From the NCBI RefSeq assembly GCF_019880405.1, contig NZ_CP082269.1, forward strand, positions 1,550,001-1,614,000: a DNA stretch of 64,000 nucleotides. Direction: 5' to 3'. Both the position numbers and the translations under genes were made by a program. Source of the stretch: Enterobacter sp. C2. Its GTDB lineage: Bacteria; Pseudomonadota; Gammaproteobacteria; Enterobacterales; Enterobacteriaceae. Positions 1 to 9,300 of this stretch are shown here, piece by piece. The notes under the pieces were generated by a model. The model saw only the letters and a list, made by a program, of their open reading frames with translations, was not told where the DNA came from and ran no database searches. The stretch's first letter is position 1. Each line of letters opens with the position of its first letter.

Positions 1-255
1 AAGCTCCCGTGGGTTACGCTCGGTCCCGCCGTAGGCCAGCCACTCCAGAGAGACGTTCTCCCGTTCAGCAATTTTTATTGCCACGTTAAACGAAGGATCG
101 GTTCCCCGGCTGATGTAGTTATTTAGCGTGGAGTAGGGAAGCTGCCACTCTTCGGCCGCCGCCCGGGTACTGCGGTTACCAATCAGTAGCCTTAGCCTGT
201 CCGCCAGCGTCTCCTGCCCGGCTGTACGGTATGAAATTGTCTCTTCGCCTTCCAT
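1..255 (-). CDS. Phage CI-type repressor, N-terminal part (cut by window edge)
   Basis: This reading frame is open on the minus strand from an ATG at 255 down to position 1, so 85 residues are visible and the C-terminus lies outside the window. It starts MEGEETISYRTAG and continues with a helix-turn-helix: ETLADRLRLLIGNRSTRAAA, then a recognition-helix-like stretch LPYSTLNNYISRGTDPS and WLAYGGTE. This is the pattern of phage CI-type repressors (Bac_CI_repr-like), where a C-terminal dimerisation or peptidase domain would follow. It is divergent from the Ner-like gene at 444, which is the layout of a Mu-like immunity region. DNA binding is inferred from the fold; no target is known. Whether the missing half is intact cannot be seen. 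Confidence 0.75.
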   Translation of the reverse strand, partial: MEGEETISYRTAGQETLADRLRLLIGNRSTRAAAEEWQLPYSTLNNYISRGTDPSFNVAIKIAERENVSLEWLAYGGTERNPREL

Positions 256-443
256 TTTTAGTCCATCCGCGACGGTGTAGGTAGTCTGATCTTCATAGAG
301 ATCACAAAACGAGTTTAGAATCACAAAATCTTCAGATAACGCTTTTATTCATCTCAAAAGAGATCAATGATACTACCACGTTATCACCAGGTGATTAGCG
401 TTCGGGATTATCCCATAGGGTTGAAGAAGAGGTTAGATGAATT
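256..443. promoter_or_regulatory. Divergent control region between CI-like and Ner-like genes
   Basis: This 188-bp AT-rich gap separates two divergently transcribed HTH regulators. It contains a 9-bp direct repeat, ATCACAAAA, at 301-309 and again at 320-328. A further GATC/GTGAT-rich stretch lies at about 362-400. By analogy with Mu-like immunity regions it should hold the operators and both promoters. The individual sites are inference; only the repeats are seen. Confidence 0.45.
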
Positions 444-683
444 ATGAGTAAAGTTGAAGCCACGCAGATGGACTGGTGTCGTATCGACATTGTCGCCGCG
501 CTTCACAAGCGCGGGTACTCGATACGTGAACTGTCGATCCAGGCCGGTCTCAAACCGGACACCTTAAAAAACGTGCTCTCACGTGCCTATCCGAAAGCAG
601 AACGCATCATTGCCGAGGCCATTGGCGTAGAGCCTGCGCAGATCTGGCCAAGTCGTTACGCCAAGCAGAAGGATTCGCACTAA
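444..683 (+). CDS. Ner/Nlp-family DNA-binding regulator
   Basis: This 79-residue protein has the Ner/SfsB (Nlp) helix-turn-helix fold: MDWCRIDIVAALHKRGYSI, then LSIQAGLKPDTLKNVLSR, then the family signature AEAIGVEPAQIWPSRY. Ner of phage Mu represses the early and repressor promoters; SfsB/Nlp are chromosomal relatives. The ATG at 444 is preceded by an AGAGG about a dozen bases upstream. It lies back to back with the CI-like gene, but instead of phage transposition genes it is followed, 133 bp on, by a polyamine antiporter gene. It is therefore either a remnant of a Mu-like prophage or a recruited regulator. A role in controlling the downstream decarboxylase operon is possible but unproven. 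Confidence 0.85.
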   Translation: MSKVEATQMDWCRIDIVAALHKRGYSIRELSIQAGLKPDTLKNVLSRAYPKAERIIAEAIGVEPAQIWPSRYAKQKDSH

Positions 684-692
684 CAGAGGCAC

Positions 693-721
693 GCACAGGC
701 GGAAAATAAACTCCGCCGTGC
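693..721 (+). terminator. Hairpin after the Ner-like gene
   Basis: An imperfect stem pairs GCAC-a-GGCGGA (693-703) with TCCGCC-GTGC (712-721) around an A-rich loop. It starts 9 nt after the Ner-like stop codon. The following bases (CGTTAATTATTCTG) are only weakly T-rich, so it may be an attenuator or a weak terminator between the regulator and the antiporter gene. Confidence 0.45.
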
Positions 722-816
722 CGTTAATTATTCTGCGCAATAGAACAGACGCTTTATCAACAGGACAGTAATTAATCATTACTGGCAATCTATTTTTATA
801 TCTGTAAGAGGGCATT

Positions 817-2136
817 ATGAGTCAGCCTGGAAATAAAATGGGTGTGCTCCAGCTCACCGTATTAACTGCGGTTAATATGATGGGCTCGGGAATTATTATG
901 CTGCCGACGAAATTAGCCGAGGTAGGAACAATCTCTATTCTCTCATGGCTGGTCACGGCATTCGGATCGCTTGCGCTGGCCTTCGCTTTCTCTAAGTGTG
1001 GCCTGTTTAGTCAAAAGAGCGGCGGCATGGGGGGCTATGCAGAATATGCATTCGGTCAGTCCGGAAACTTTATTTCTAACTATACCTATGCTATTAGCCT
1101 GTTAATTGCCAATATTGCCATTGCTATTTCCGCCGTGGGTTACGGCAGCGACCTCCTCGGCGTCGTGCTCTCGCCGGTAGGCGCGTGCTTGGCGACCATC
1201 GGCGTGATCTGGGTGACCACCATCTGTAACTTTGGCGGGGCAAAAATCACCGGGCGTATTGGCTCTGTGACCGTCTGGGGCGTGATTATTCCGGTGGTCG
1301 GCTTGAGCGTCTTCGGCTGGTTCTGGTTCAAACCCTCGCTCTATATTAGCGCCTGGAACCCTAACCACAGCAGCTTCTTCTCTGCAGTCTCTACCTCTAT
1401 TTCCATGACGCTGTGGGCATTCCTCGGTCTGGAGTCAGCCTGCGCCAACATGGACGCGGTTGAGAATCCGCAAAAGAATGTCCCTATTGCCGTGTTCGGC
1501 GGAACCCTGGCCTGCGCCGTTATTTATATCCTCTCGACGAATGTCATCTCCGGCATTGTACCTAATGCCGACCTGCTGAACTCTACAGCGCCTTTTGGTC
1601 TCGCTTACGCCAGCATGTTTACCCCCTTTGTGGGTAAAGTCGTGATGTTGCTGATGACCCTGGCCTGTATTGGTTCCCTGTTGGGGTGGCAGTTTACCGT
1701 GGGCCGCGTTTTTAAATCATCGGCGGATATCGGTTATTTCCCACGTATTTTCTCCCGCGTCACGAAAGCCGACGCACCCGTGGTTGGCATGGTCATTCTC
1801 GGTATTATTCAGACCCTGCTGGCGCTAATGACCATTAGCCCATCCCTGAATAAACAGTTTAACAGTTTGGTTAATCTGGCCGTTATTACCAACCTAATTC
1901 CCTATGTGCTCTCAATGGCAGCGCTTATTCCCATGCAGCGCCTGGCCGGGGTCACAAAGTCCCAGTTCCATATCAATACCTGTACCGCCGTGATTGGCAC
2001 CGTCTACAGCTTCTATGCCCTCTACGCATCTGGCGAAGAGGCGATGATGCTCGGCGCGCTTACCACCTTTGCGGGCTGGTCATTCTGGGGAATTTTTATT
2101 GATAAGCAAGACAAACACACACTGATAAATAAATAA
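817..2136 (+). CDS. potE: PotE-like basic amino acid/polyamine antiporter
   Basis: A 439-residue APC-superfamily permease with about 12 hydrophobic segments. The N-terminus (MGVLQLTVLTAVNMMGSGII, then LPTKLAEVGTIS) and segments such as SGGMGGYAEYAFGQSGNF, TLWAFLGLESACANMD and ALMTISPSLNKQFN follow E. coli PotE (putrescine/ornithine antiporter, 439 aa) and not CadB. It should exchange an external basic amino acid for an internal diamine across the inner membrane. It sits 10 nt upstream of a lysine-type decarboxylase, so lysine/cadaverine exchange is the likely job here, although the sequence class says putrescine/ornithine. The exact substrate is uncertain. No cadC-like sensor is visible in the window. 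Confidence 0.9.
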   Translation: MSQPGNKMGVLQLTVLTAVNMMGSGIIMLPTKLAEVGTISILSWLVTAFGSLALAFAFSKCGLFSQKSGGMGGYAEYAFGQSGNFISNYTYAISLLIANIAIAISAVGYGSDLLGVVLSPVGACLATIGVIWVTTICNFGGAKITGRIGSVTVWGVIIPVVGLSVFGWFWFKPSLYISAWNPNHSSFFSAVSTSISMTLWAFLGLESACANMDAVENPQKNVPIAVFGGTLACAVIYILSTNVISGIVPNADLLNSTAPFGLAYASMFTPFVGKVVMLLMTLACIGSLLGWQFTVGRVFKSSADIGYFPRIFSRVTKADAPVVGMVILGIIQTLLALMTISPSLNKQFNSLVNLAVITNLIPYVLSMAALIPMQRLAGVTKSQFHINTCTAVIGTVYSFYALYASGEEAMMLGALTTFAGWSFWGIFIDKQDKHTLINK

Positions 2137-2146
2137 GGATATTAAG

Positions 2147-4288
2147 ATGAAGACCATAGCAATAATGAATCACCCTGGCGTTATTTTTAAAGAGACCGCA
2201 CTGCAGGAGCTGGGCCAGCGCTTAAATGCCATGGATTTCCGTATTCTCTATCCCGAGGATGCCGACGATCTGCTGGGGCTCATTAACAATAACGCCAAAA
2301 TATGTGGCGTAGTGATTGATTGGGATAGCTATAACCTCAGTCTTACTCAGCAGATCAGCGCGCTTAACGATCGGCTCCCGATCTATATGTTTGCCAATAC
2401 GAACAACGCGCTCGATCTGACGCTGCGTGACTTAGACGCCAACATTCATTTTTTTGAGTACGCCCTCGACGTTGCCTGCGATATTGCCAATAAAATCCAG
2501 CAGGTGACGGAAGCCTATTACGATAACATTCTGCCGCCGCTGACGAAGGCGCTTTTTAACTATGTTAACGCTGGAAAATATACCTTCTGTACGCCCGGCC
2601 ATATGTCGGGAACCGCGTTTCAGAAGAGCCCGGTGGGTAGCCTGTTTTACGACTTCTTTGGTGCCAACACCATGAAGTCGGACATCTCGGTATCGGTGAC
2701 GGAGCTAGGGTCGCTGCTGGATCACTCTGGTCCTCACAAAGATGCAGAGGAGTATATCGCCCGGACCTTCAACGCCGAACGCAGCTATATGGTGACCAAC
2801 GGCACCTCTACGGCCAATAAAATTGTCGGCATGTACTCCGCGCCGGTGAAAAGCACGGTGCTGATCGATCGTAACTGCCATAAATCCCTGACGCATCTGC
2901 TGATGATGAGCGACGTCACGCCGATCTACCTGCGGCCTACCCGTAACGCCTTCGGCATTTTAGGGGGCATTCCGCAGAGCGAGTTTTCACGTGGGGCGAT
3001 CCAGAAGAAGATTGACGGTACGCCAGGGGCCAGCTGGCCGGTGCATGCGGTGATCACCAACTCTACCTACGACGGCCTGCTGTATGACACCGACTATATC
3101 AAGCAAAACCTGGAGGTGAACTCGATCCACTTTGATTCCGCCTGGGTGCCCTATACCAATTTCAACCCTATCTACAGAGGGCTGTGCGGCATGAGCGGCG
3201 AGCGCACAGAGGGTAAGGTGATCTATGAAACGCAGTCGACTCATAAGCTGCTGGCGGCATTTTCCCAGGCGTCCATGATCCATATAAAGGGCGACTTTAA
3301 CGAGGAGACGTTTAACGAATCCTTTATGATGCACACCTCCACCTCGCCTCACTACGGTATCGTCGCCTCCATTGAGACCGCGGCGGCAATGATGGAGGGG
3401 AGCGCGGGTAAACGGCTGGTGCAGGACGCTATCGATCGCGCTATCTCCTTCCGTCAGGAGATCAAAAAGCTTAGCGCCGAGAGCGACGGTTGGTTCTTTG
3501 ACGTCTGGCAGCCTGAGGATATCAGCACCACCGAGTGCTGGCCGCTGAAAGGGGAGGATAGCTGGCACGGCTTCAGGAATATCGATGACGACCATATGCA
3601 TCTGGATCCGGTGAAGGTGACGCTGTTAACGCCGGGAATGAATAAGCAGGGCGAAATGACCGTGCGCGGTATTCCAGCATGGATCGTCTCGAAATACCTC
3701 GACTATCATGGCATCGTTGTTGAGAAGACCGGCCCCTACAATCTGCTATTTTTGTTCAGCATCGGGATTGATGAAACCAAGGCGTTGAGCCTGCTGCGCG
3801 CCCTGACCGACTTCAAGCGCGAGTACGACAGTAACCAGCGTATTAAAGAGATGATGCCTGCGCTCTATGCCCTAGATCCTGAATTCTATAAGGAGATGCG
3901 TATTCAGGAGCTGGCCCAGGGTATGCACGAGGTGATCAGTAAACATAATCTGCCTGAGCTGATGTATCGCGCCTTTGAGACATTACCAAAGATGGTGATG
4001 AACCCGTGGGCCGCGTGGCAGAAAGAGATAAACGGCGATATTGAGGAGGTCTACATTGATGAGATGATTGGTCGCGTCAATGCCAATATGATCCTGCCCT
4101 ATCCGCCGGGGGTACCGCTGGTTATGCCGGGCGAGATGCTAACGGAAGAAAACCGTCCGGTGCTGGAGTTTATCCAGATGCTCTGCGAGATCGGCTCACA
4201 CTATCCTGGATTTGAGACTGATATTCACGGCGCGTATCGCAAAGCAGATGGCAGATATACCATTAAAGTGTTGAAAAATAATCACTAA
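2147..4288 (+). CDS. cadA: Inducible-type lysine decarboxylase (CadA/LdcC family)
   Basis: This 713-residue protein is co-linear with E. coli CadA (715 aa). It has an N-terminal wing domain, the PLP fold with FCTPGHMSGTAFQKSPVGS, TNGTSTANKIV and IDRNCHKSLTH, and the Schiff-base lysine in ETQSTHKLLAAFSQ at residue 367, the same number as in CadA. The C-terminal domain ends LPYPPGVPLVMPGE... YPGFETDIHGAYR. It decarboxylates L-lysine to cadaverine in the cytosol and consumes a proton, giving acid resistance when coupled to an antiporter. The ATG follows AAGGATATTAAG. It forms a two-gene operon with the antiporter upstream. Ornithine decarboxylase (SpeF) is ruled out by its different N-terminal half. 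Confidence 0.93.
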   Translation: MKTIAIMNHPGVIFKETALQELGQRLNAMDFRILYPEDADDLLGLINNNAKICGVVIDWDSYNLSLTQQISALNDRLPIYMFANTNNALDLTLRDLDANIHFFEYALDVACDIANKIQQVTEAYYDNILPPLTKALFNYVNAGKYTFCTPGHMSGTAFQKSPVGSLFYDFFGANTMKSDISVSVTELGSLLDHSGPHKDAEEYIARTFNAERSYMVTNGTSTANKIVGMYSAPVKSTVLIDRNCHKSLTHLLMMSDVTPIYLRPTRNAFGILGGIPQSEFSRGAIQKKIDGTPGASWPVHAVITNSTYDGLLYDTDYIKQNLEVNSIHFDSAWVPYTNFNPIYRGLCGMSGERTEGKVIYETQSTHKLLAAFSQASMIHIKGDFNEETFNESFMMHTSTSPHYGIVASIETAAAMMEGSAGKRLVQDAIDRAISFRQEIKKLSAESDGWFFDVWQPEDISTTECWPLKGEDSWHGFRNIDDDHMHLDPVKVTLLTPGMNKQGEMTVRGIPAWIVSKYLDYHGIVVEKTGPYNLLFLFSIGIDETKALSLLRALTDFKREYDSNQRIKEMMPALYALDPEFYKEMRIQELAQGMHEVISKHNLPELMYRAFETLPKMVMNPWAAWQKEINGDIEEVYIDEMIGRVNANMILPYPPGVPLVMPGEMLTEENRPVLEFIQMLCEIGSHYPGFETDIHGAYRKADGRYTIKVLKNNH

Positions 4289-4608
4289 CCCTTGGTTTGC
4301 GTAGTGAACGGCGGGCATAGAACCCGCCGATGTATGCGAGCTAACAGGCTGTAGTAAATTGACACACTTTTGACCCGCTCCATTTCGCAAGATATAAGAA
4401 AGGCTTATGAATTGAAGGGTGCGGAAATCCTACTTTTGCCTGATATCCTGTTGCAGAATATTACTGTCTGCTGGCCGTCGATGTCGGTTGCACTAGGCTT
4501 ATTTCTACGCGGCGACGAAATATCGACTTTTTACACGCCGTGAGGTGAAAGAATTCTCTTTTACTGAATGCAGTATGATGTCTAATGTATTGATTCTGGA
4601 GGTCAGAA
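4289..4608. other. Intergenic region cadA-ymdF
   Basis: No gene is visible in these 320 bp. A perfect 7-bp stem (CGGCGGG 4309-4315, CCCGCCG 4323-4329) lies 20 nt after the decarboxylase stop. It has no T-run, so it is only a weak terminator candidate. The right end should hold the ymdF promoter; a TATGAT at 4574-4579 is the best -10 candidate, without a good -35, which would fit a stationary-phase promoter. Confidence 0.4.
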
Positions 4609-4800
4609 ATGGCAGAACATCGTGGTGGTTCTGGTAACTTCGCAGAAGATCGTGAAAAAGCATCAGAAGCAGGTCGTAAAGGTGGCCAGCACAGCGGGGG
4701 TAACTTCAAAAACGACCCTGAGCGCGCATCCGAAGCTGGCAAAAAAGGGGGCAAAAGTAGCCATGGTGGTGGCGGCCAGGGCGGCGGCAATAACCGCTAA
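4609..4800 (+). CDS. ymdF: KGG-repeat stress protein YmdF
   Basis: This is a 63-residue hydrophilic, glycine-rich protein with two tandem stress-protein motifs: NFAEDREKASEAGRKGGQ and NFKNDPERASEAGKKGG, the KGG/con-10/GsiB type, followed by a Gly-rich tail. A strong GGAGG precedes the ATG at 4609. Relatives in E. coli (YmdF, YciG) are general-stress or stationary-phase proteins, some needed for motility; the molecular role is unknown. The E. coli neighbours wrbA and the rut operon are not beside it here. Another frame over the same bases is open but has neither the repeat logic nor a Shine-Dalgarno. Confidence 0.92.
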   Translation: MAEHRGGSGNFAEDREKASEAGRKGGQHSGGNFKNDPERASEAGKKGGKSSHGGGGQGGGNNR

Positions 4801-4856
4801 ATGCGAGTACCATCGCAACGTAAGATAAGTTCATAGTATGACCTCTTACGTTTGTC

Positions 4857-4886
4857 CCGCCGTCGGGTTCGCCCGGCGGTTTTTTT
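4857..4886 (+). terminator. Terminator of ymdF
   Basis: A GC-rich stem (CCGCC...GGG, TTCG loop, CCC...GGCGG, with a 3-nt bulge) is followed directly by seven T residues. It lies about 55 nt after the ymdF stop, a standard intrinsic terminator. Confidence 0.85.
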
Positions 4887-4966
4887 ATGCCTTTTTTCTG
4901 CCAAATCGTTGAACTGACTTCTCTACCATCGCACACTACGGGGCTTCGTCCTGGGCTGGTGGTAAA

Positions 4967-5884
4967 ATGACCCCGTTTTTCTCTCGCTATAAATTCTCTG
5001 TTAAGCCGCAAGAGGCACTCCTGATCCTCATCACAATGTTCTGGGGCGGCACGTTTTTGGCCGTTCAGTACGCGGTGACCCTGAGCGGTCCACTCTTTTT
5101 TGTCGGCCTGCGCTTTGCCACGGCGGCTATTGCGGTTGCGCTGCTCTCCCTTAAGGTGCTGCGCGGCATAACCTGGCTTGAGATCAAGGCCGGGGTGGCC
5201 ATCGGTGTCTCTATCGCCTTCGGCTATGGCCTGCAAACCTGGGGACTCCAAACCATCTCCAGTAGCAAGTCCGCTTTTATTACGGCGATGTACGTGCCAC
5301 TGGTGCCGCTATTGCAGTGGCTTTGCCTCGGCAGGCTGCCAGGCCTGATGTCCTGCGTGGGCATCGCCCTGGCCTTTGGCGGACTGGTCTTGCTAGCGGG
5401 GCCGGAGGGTAACATGCTGGCGATGGGGGAGGGGGAGTGGATCACCCTGGTCAGCGCGGTCGCCATTGCCGCTGAAATAATTCTCATCAGCGCCTGGGCG
5501 GGCAAGGTGGATATCCGGCGGGTGACCGTCATTCAGCTAGCTACCGCCTCGGTGGTGGCCTTTGCCGCCGCAGGTCCGGCGGGCGAGTCCGTACCGTCGT
5601 TCTCCCCTGCGTTGCTGCTGGTGGCCGCCGGGCTGGGTATCTTCAGCGCGATTATTCAGGTCACCATGAACTGGGCCCAGCGCAGCGTATCCCCAACGCG
5701 GGCAACGGTGATCTATACCGGCGAACCGGTGTGGGCGGGTATTTTTGGACGTCTGGCAGGGGAACGTCTGCCGCTGCTGGCGCTGTTCGGTGGGGCGCTA
5801 ATTGTGCTTGGGGTGCTGGTGAGCGAGCTTAAGCTCAGCAGAAAAAAAGCGCCGTCGGCGACGGCGTCGTTAAACGAAGAGTAG
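4967..5884 (+). CDS. EamA/DMT-family inner-membrane permease
   Basis: A 305-residue membrane protein with ten hydrophobic segments made of two EamA repeats. The first runs from ALLILITMFWGGTFLAVQYA and the second from about residue 160 (EWITLVSAVAIAAEIILIS). The second repeat contains the typical TRATVIYTGEPVWAGIFG motif near residue 245. This is the drug/metabolite transporter superfamily; substrates vary (amino acids, metabolites, drugs) and cannot be told from sequence. The C-terminus is a short basic and polar tail. It stands alone between ymdF and an LprI-like gene, in a spot where E. coli carries the rut operon. Confidence 0.88.
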   Translation: MTPFFSRYKFSVKPQEALLILITMFWGGTFLAVQYAVTLSGPLFFVGLRFATAAIAVALLSLKVLRGITWLEIKAGVAIGVSIAFGYGLQTWGLQTISSSKSAFITAMYVPLVPLLQWLCLGRLPGLMSCVGIALAFGGLVLLAGPEGNMLAMGEGEWITLVSAVAIAAEIILISAWAGKVDIRRVTVIQLATASVVAFAAAGPAGESVPSFSPALLLVAAGLGIFSAIIQVTMNWAQRSVSPTRATVIYTGEPVWAGIFGRLAGERLPLLALFGGALIVLGVLVSELKLSRKKAPSATASLNEE

Positions 5885-5894
5885 CGTTACACGG

Positions 5895-6290
5895 TTAATT
5901 CGCGGGCGGCAGTGGGCAGCTGAGATCGCCCTCTTCGCACTGCATCAGCGAGGCCAAAAAGGCTTCGCGCTCGGCAGTTTTATCGTGCAGGCACTGGTTA
6001 TGGATCATCGGCTGCACGCTTCCCCCTTCGGTACCTGAAGCGATCAGCGCGCAGTCGGCGTCGCGCACGCTAATCCACGTCTGCTGTGCCTTCTTCAACA
6101 GCTCGCGCTGGGGTGCGGCGGCCCGCTGCATGGCGGCCTGATACGTCTCATTGAGCTTTTTATCCGCTGCCTGATACTGCTGCGCGGTACAGCTGTTTAG
6201 ATCGGACTGGGTGCTGGCATTGTCACACTCGTCCGCCAGCGCGCCGGTGCTTAACAGCAAAGCCACGCCTGCAATAAATAAAGGTTTCAT
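5895..6290 (-). CDS. LprI-like (DUF1311) periplasmic protein
   Basis: The protein has 131 residues from the ATG at 6290. That start is preferred over an upstream in-frame one because it opens a clean signal peptide (MKPLFIAGVALLLSTGALA) cleaved before DECDN. The mature part has the LprI/DUF1311 pattern: cysteines in DECDNASTQSDLNSC, then QYQAADKKLNETYQAAMQR, LLKKAQQTWISVRDADC and later cysteines, probably disulphide-bonded. Some relatives inhibit lysozyme (LprI of Mycobacterium), but a general function is not established. It converges with the DMT permease (10-nt gap). Confidence 0.85.
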   Translation of the reverse strand: MKPLFIAGVALLLSTGALADECDNASTQSDLNSCTAQQYQAADKKLNETYQAAMQRAAAPQRELLKKAQQTWISVRDADCALIASGTEGGSVQPMIHNQCLHDKTAEREAFLASLMQCEEGDLSCPLPPAN

Positions 6291-6309
6291 TTTGCCTCCA
6301 AATGAAAAA

Positions 6310-6334
6310 GCCGGATACGCTGTGCTTATCCGGC
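6310..6334. repeat. REP-like palindrome
   Basis: GCCGGATA (6310-6317) pairs with TATCCGGC (6327-6334) around an 8-nt loop. This is the usual shape of an enterobacterial repetitive extragenic palindrome. It sits between putA's 3' end and the LprI-like gene. Confidence 0.6.
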
Positions 6335-6389
6335 CCACGGTTACACTGTATCCCCGGTAAGCGTAGCGCTATCGGGGAATATTACACCA

Positions 6390-9300
6390 TTACCCGATTG
6401 TCATCAGGCTGGCGTTGCCTCCGGCTGCGGCGGTATTGACGCTCAGGGAGCGCTCCAGATAGAGACGCTCCAGCACGATCGCCGTTTCGCCTCGTGCAAA
6501 GCCCTGCACCGAGATAATCGCGCCGTCGCGGGCGGCAACCTGCTCGCAGATCGCCCGCAGCTGGTCGGAATCACCGTGGTAGATCACCGCGTCAAACGCC
6601 TGAGTCAGCAGCGTATCCGGCTTGGCGAAGGCGATGCGCTCTGCCACCGCAGGCGGCAGCTGCTTCGCCAGATCGCGATGCAGCCCATCCTCTGGCCATA
6701 GCACTTTGCTGCCCACCGCCAACACCGCAGCCAGCTGTACCAGCGCATCCTGCTCGTTGTCCGCCATGCAGAGCACGCTATCACGCGGCAGCAGCGTCCA
6801 GGTGTTGCGCTCGCCGGTAGGGCCAGGCAGCAGGCGCTGGGTACCGCTCTGCGCCTGCTCGCCAAACTGCTGGCAGAGCTCCACCAGTTCAGGACGGCTG
6901 GAAGCCCACGCGCTCAGCGCCTCCAGCGGTTGAGCCAGTACGCTGCGCAGTCGGGCATCCACTGGACGCACCGCGTCATGACGTGCCAGGGTTACGCCCA
7001 GCGCATTTTGCGGTCGGCTTGCCAGCAGGCGGTAGAGATAGAGCGGCCCGCCCGCTTTAGGCCCGGTGCCCGAGAGCCCCTCGCCGCCAAACGGCTGGAC
7101 GCCTACTACCGCGCCCACCATGTTGCGGTTGACATAGAGGTTGCCGACGTAGGCGTTGCCGGTAACCTGAGCAATGGTTTCGTCGATACGGGTATGCACA
7201 CCCAGGGTCAGACCGTAGCCGGAGGCGTTGATCTGGCGGATCGTCTCATCCAGTTGGCTGCGGCTGAAGCGCACCACGTGCAGCACCGGACCGAAGACCT
7301 CTTTTTTCAGCTCGTCGATGCTGTCCAGCTCGATCAGGGTTGGCGCAACGAAGGTACCGGTCTGCCACTCCTTCGCATCCTCGTTGTTTTCGCGCACTGC
7401 CTGGAACACCGGACGGCCTTTGGCTCGCATCGCCTGAATATGGCGCTCGATGGCGTTTTTCGCCTCGGCGTCGATCACCGGACCGATATCCGTCGACAGG
7501 CGGCCAGGGTTACCCATTCGGCTCTCTGCCATCGCGCCACGCAGCATTTTCAGCGTGTGATCGGCGATATCCTCCTGCAGGCAGAGCAGACGCAGGGCCG
7601 AGCAGCGCTGGCCCGCGCTATCAAACGCCGAGGCCATCACATCGACCACGACCTGCTCGGTCAGCGCCGAGGAGTCAACGATCATGGCATTCATACCGCC
7701 GGTTTCGGCGATCAGCGGGGTCGGACGACCCTGCGCGTCGAGGCGCGGAGCAATGCTGCGCTGCAGCAGGGTCGCGACTTCTGTCGAGCCGGTGAACATC
7801 ACGCCGCGCACGCGGTTGTCGGCGGTCAGCTGCGCGCCAACGGTTTCGCCCCTGCCCGGCAGAAGCTGAACCACGCCAGCAGGCACGCCCGCTTCTCGCA
7901 GCAGGGCTACGCTTTGGGCAGCAATCAGCGGCGTCTGTTCGGCTGGCTTCGCCAGCACGCTGTTACCTGCCGCCAGAGCCGCCGCAACCTGTCCGGTGAA
8001 GATGGCCAACGGGAAGTTCCATGGGCTGATACAGACCACCGGGCCCAGCGGGCGGTGGGTCTCATTGTCGAAATCGTCCCGCACCTGACCGGCGTAGTAG
8101 CGCAGGAAATCAACGGCTTCGCGCACTTCGGCAATGGCGTTGCTAAAGGTTTTACCCGCCTCGCGCACCAGGATACCGATCAGCTGCTGGGTTTGATCCT
8201 CCATCAGCATGGCAGCACGTTCCAGAATGGCGGCGCGCTCCTGGGGCGGGGTGGCAAACCAGATAGGTCCGGTATTTACCGCGCTCTCCAGCGCCTGCTC
8301 CACTTCCGCAGAGGTCGCTTCCCGTGCGTAGCCGACAATATCTTTCGGCTCGGCTGGGTTGATCACGGCAACCATCTCGCCATCCTCTACCGGCTGCTCC
8401 AGCAGCGGCCCGGCCTGCCAGGTGTGCAGTGCGCTGTTCAGCAGGGCAGAGGAGAGCGATGCCAGACGGTGCTCGTTCGCCAGATCCAGCCCGGCGGCAT
8501 TCACCCGGCCTTCGCCATAGAGATCCACCGGCAGGGGGATCTTCGGATGCGGCAGGCCAATCTGACCCTCCTGAGCCGCCAGTTTTTCAACGGCGCTCAC
8601 CGGATCGGCCACCAGCTCGTCAAGAGGCAGGGTGGTGTCGGCAATGCGGTTAACAAAGGAGGTATTCGCGCCGTTCTCCAGCAGGCGGCGGACCAGGTAG
8701 GCCAGCAGCGTCTCATGGGTGCCAACCGGAGCGTAGATACGGCAGGGGCGGTTCAGCTTGCCGTCGGCAATATTGCCTACCACCTGCTCATAGAGCGGTT
8801 CGCCCATGCCGTGCAGGCACTGGAACTCATACTGGCCCGGATAGTAGTTCTCCCCGGCAAGCTGGTAGATGGCGGCCAGGGTGTGGGCGTTGTGGGTCGC
8901 AAACTGCGGGTAGATCAGATTCGGTACGCTGAGCAGCTTTTTCGCACAGGCGATATAGGAGACGTCGGTGTAGACTTTGCGGGTATAGACCGGGTAGCCC
9001 TCAAGCCCCTCAACCTGGGCGCGTTTGATTTCGCTGTCCCAGTAGGCGCCTTTCACCAGACGGATCATCAGGCGGCGACGGCTGCGGGAGGCGAGATCGG
9101 TCAGGTAGTCAATGACAAACGGGCAGCGCTTCATATAGGCCTGGATCACGAAGCCGATGCCGTTCCAGCCCGCCAGATCCGGATCGAAGCAGAGTTTTTC
9201 CAGCAGATCGAGAGAGATCTCCAGCCGGTCCGCCTCTTCGGCGTCGATGTTGATCCCGATATCGTACTGGCGCGCCAGCAGGGTTAAGGACTTCAGGCGC

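Noticed and set aside
4622-4828. An alternative 68-codon frame over ymdF
   Set aside because: It is offset by one base from the KGG-repeat frame, lacks a Shine-Dalgarno and only mirrors the repeat structure.
6930-9287. A 785-codon open frame opposite putA
   Set aside because: It is a shadow of the GC-rich putA codon pattern; the minus strand encodes PutA with full homology.
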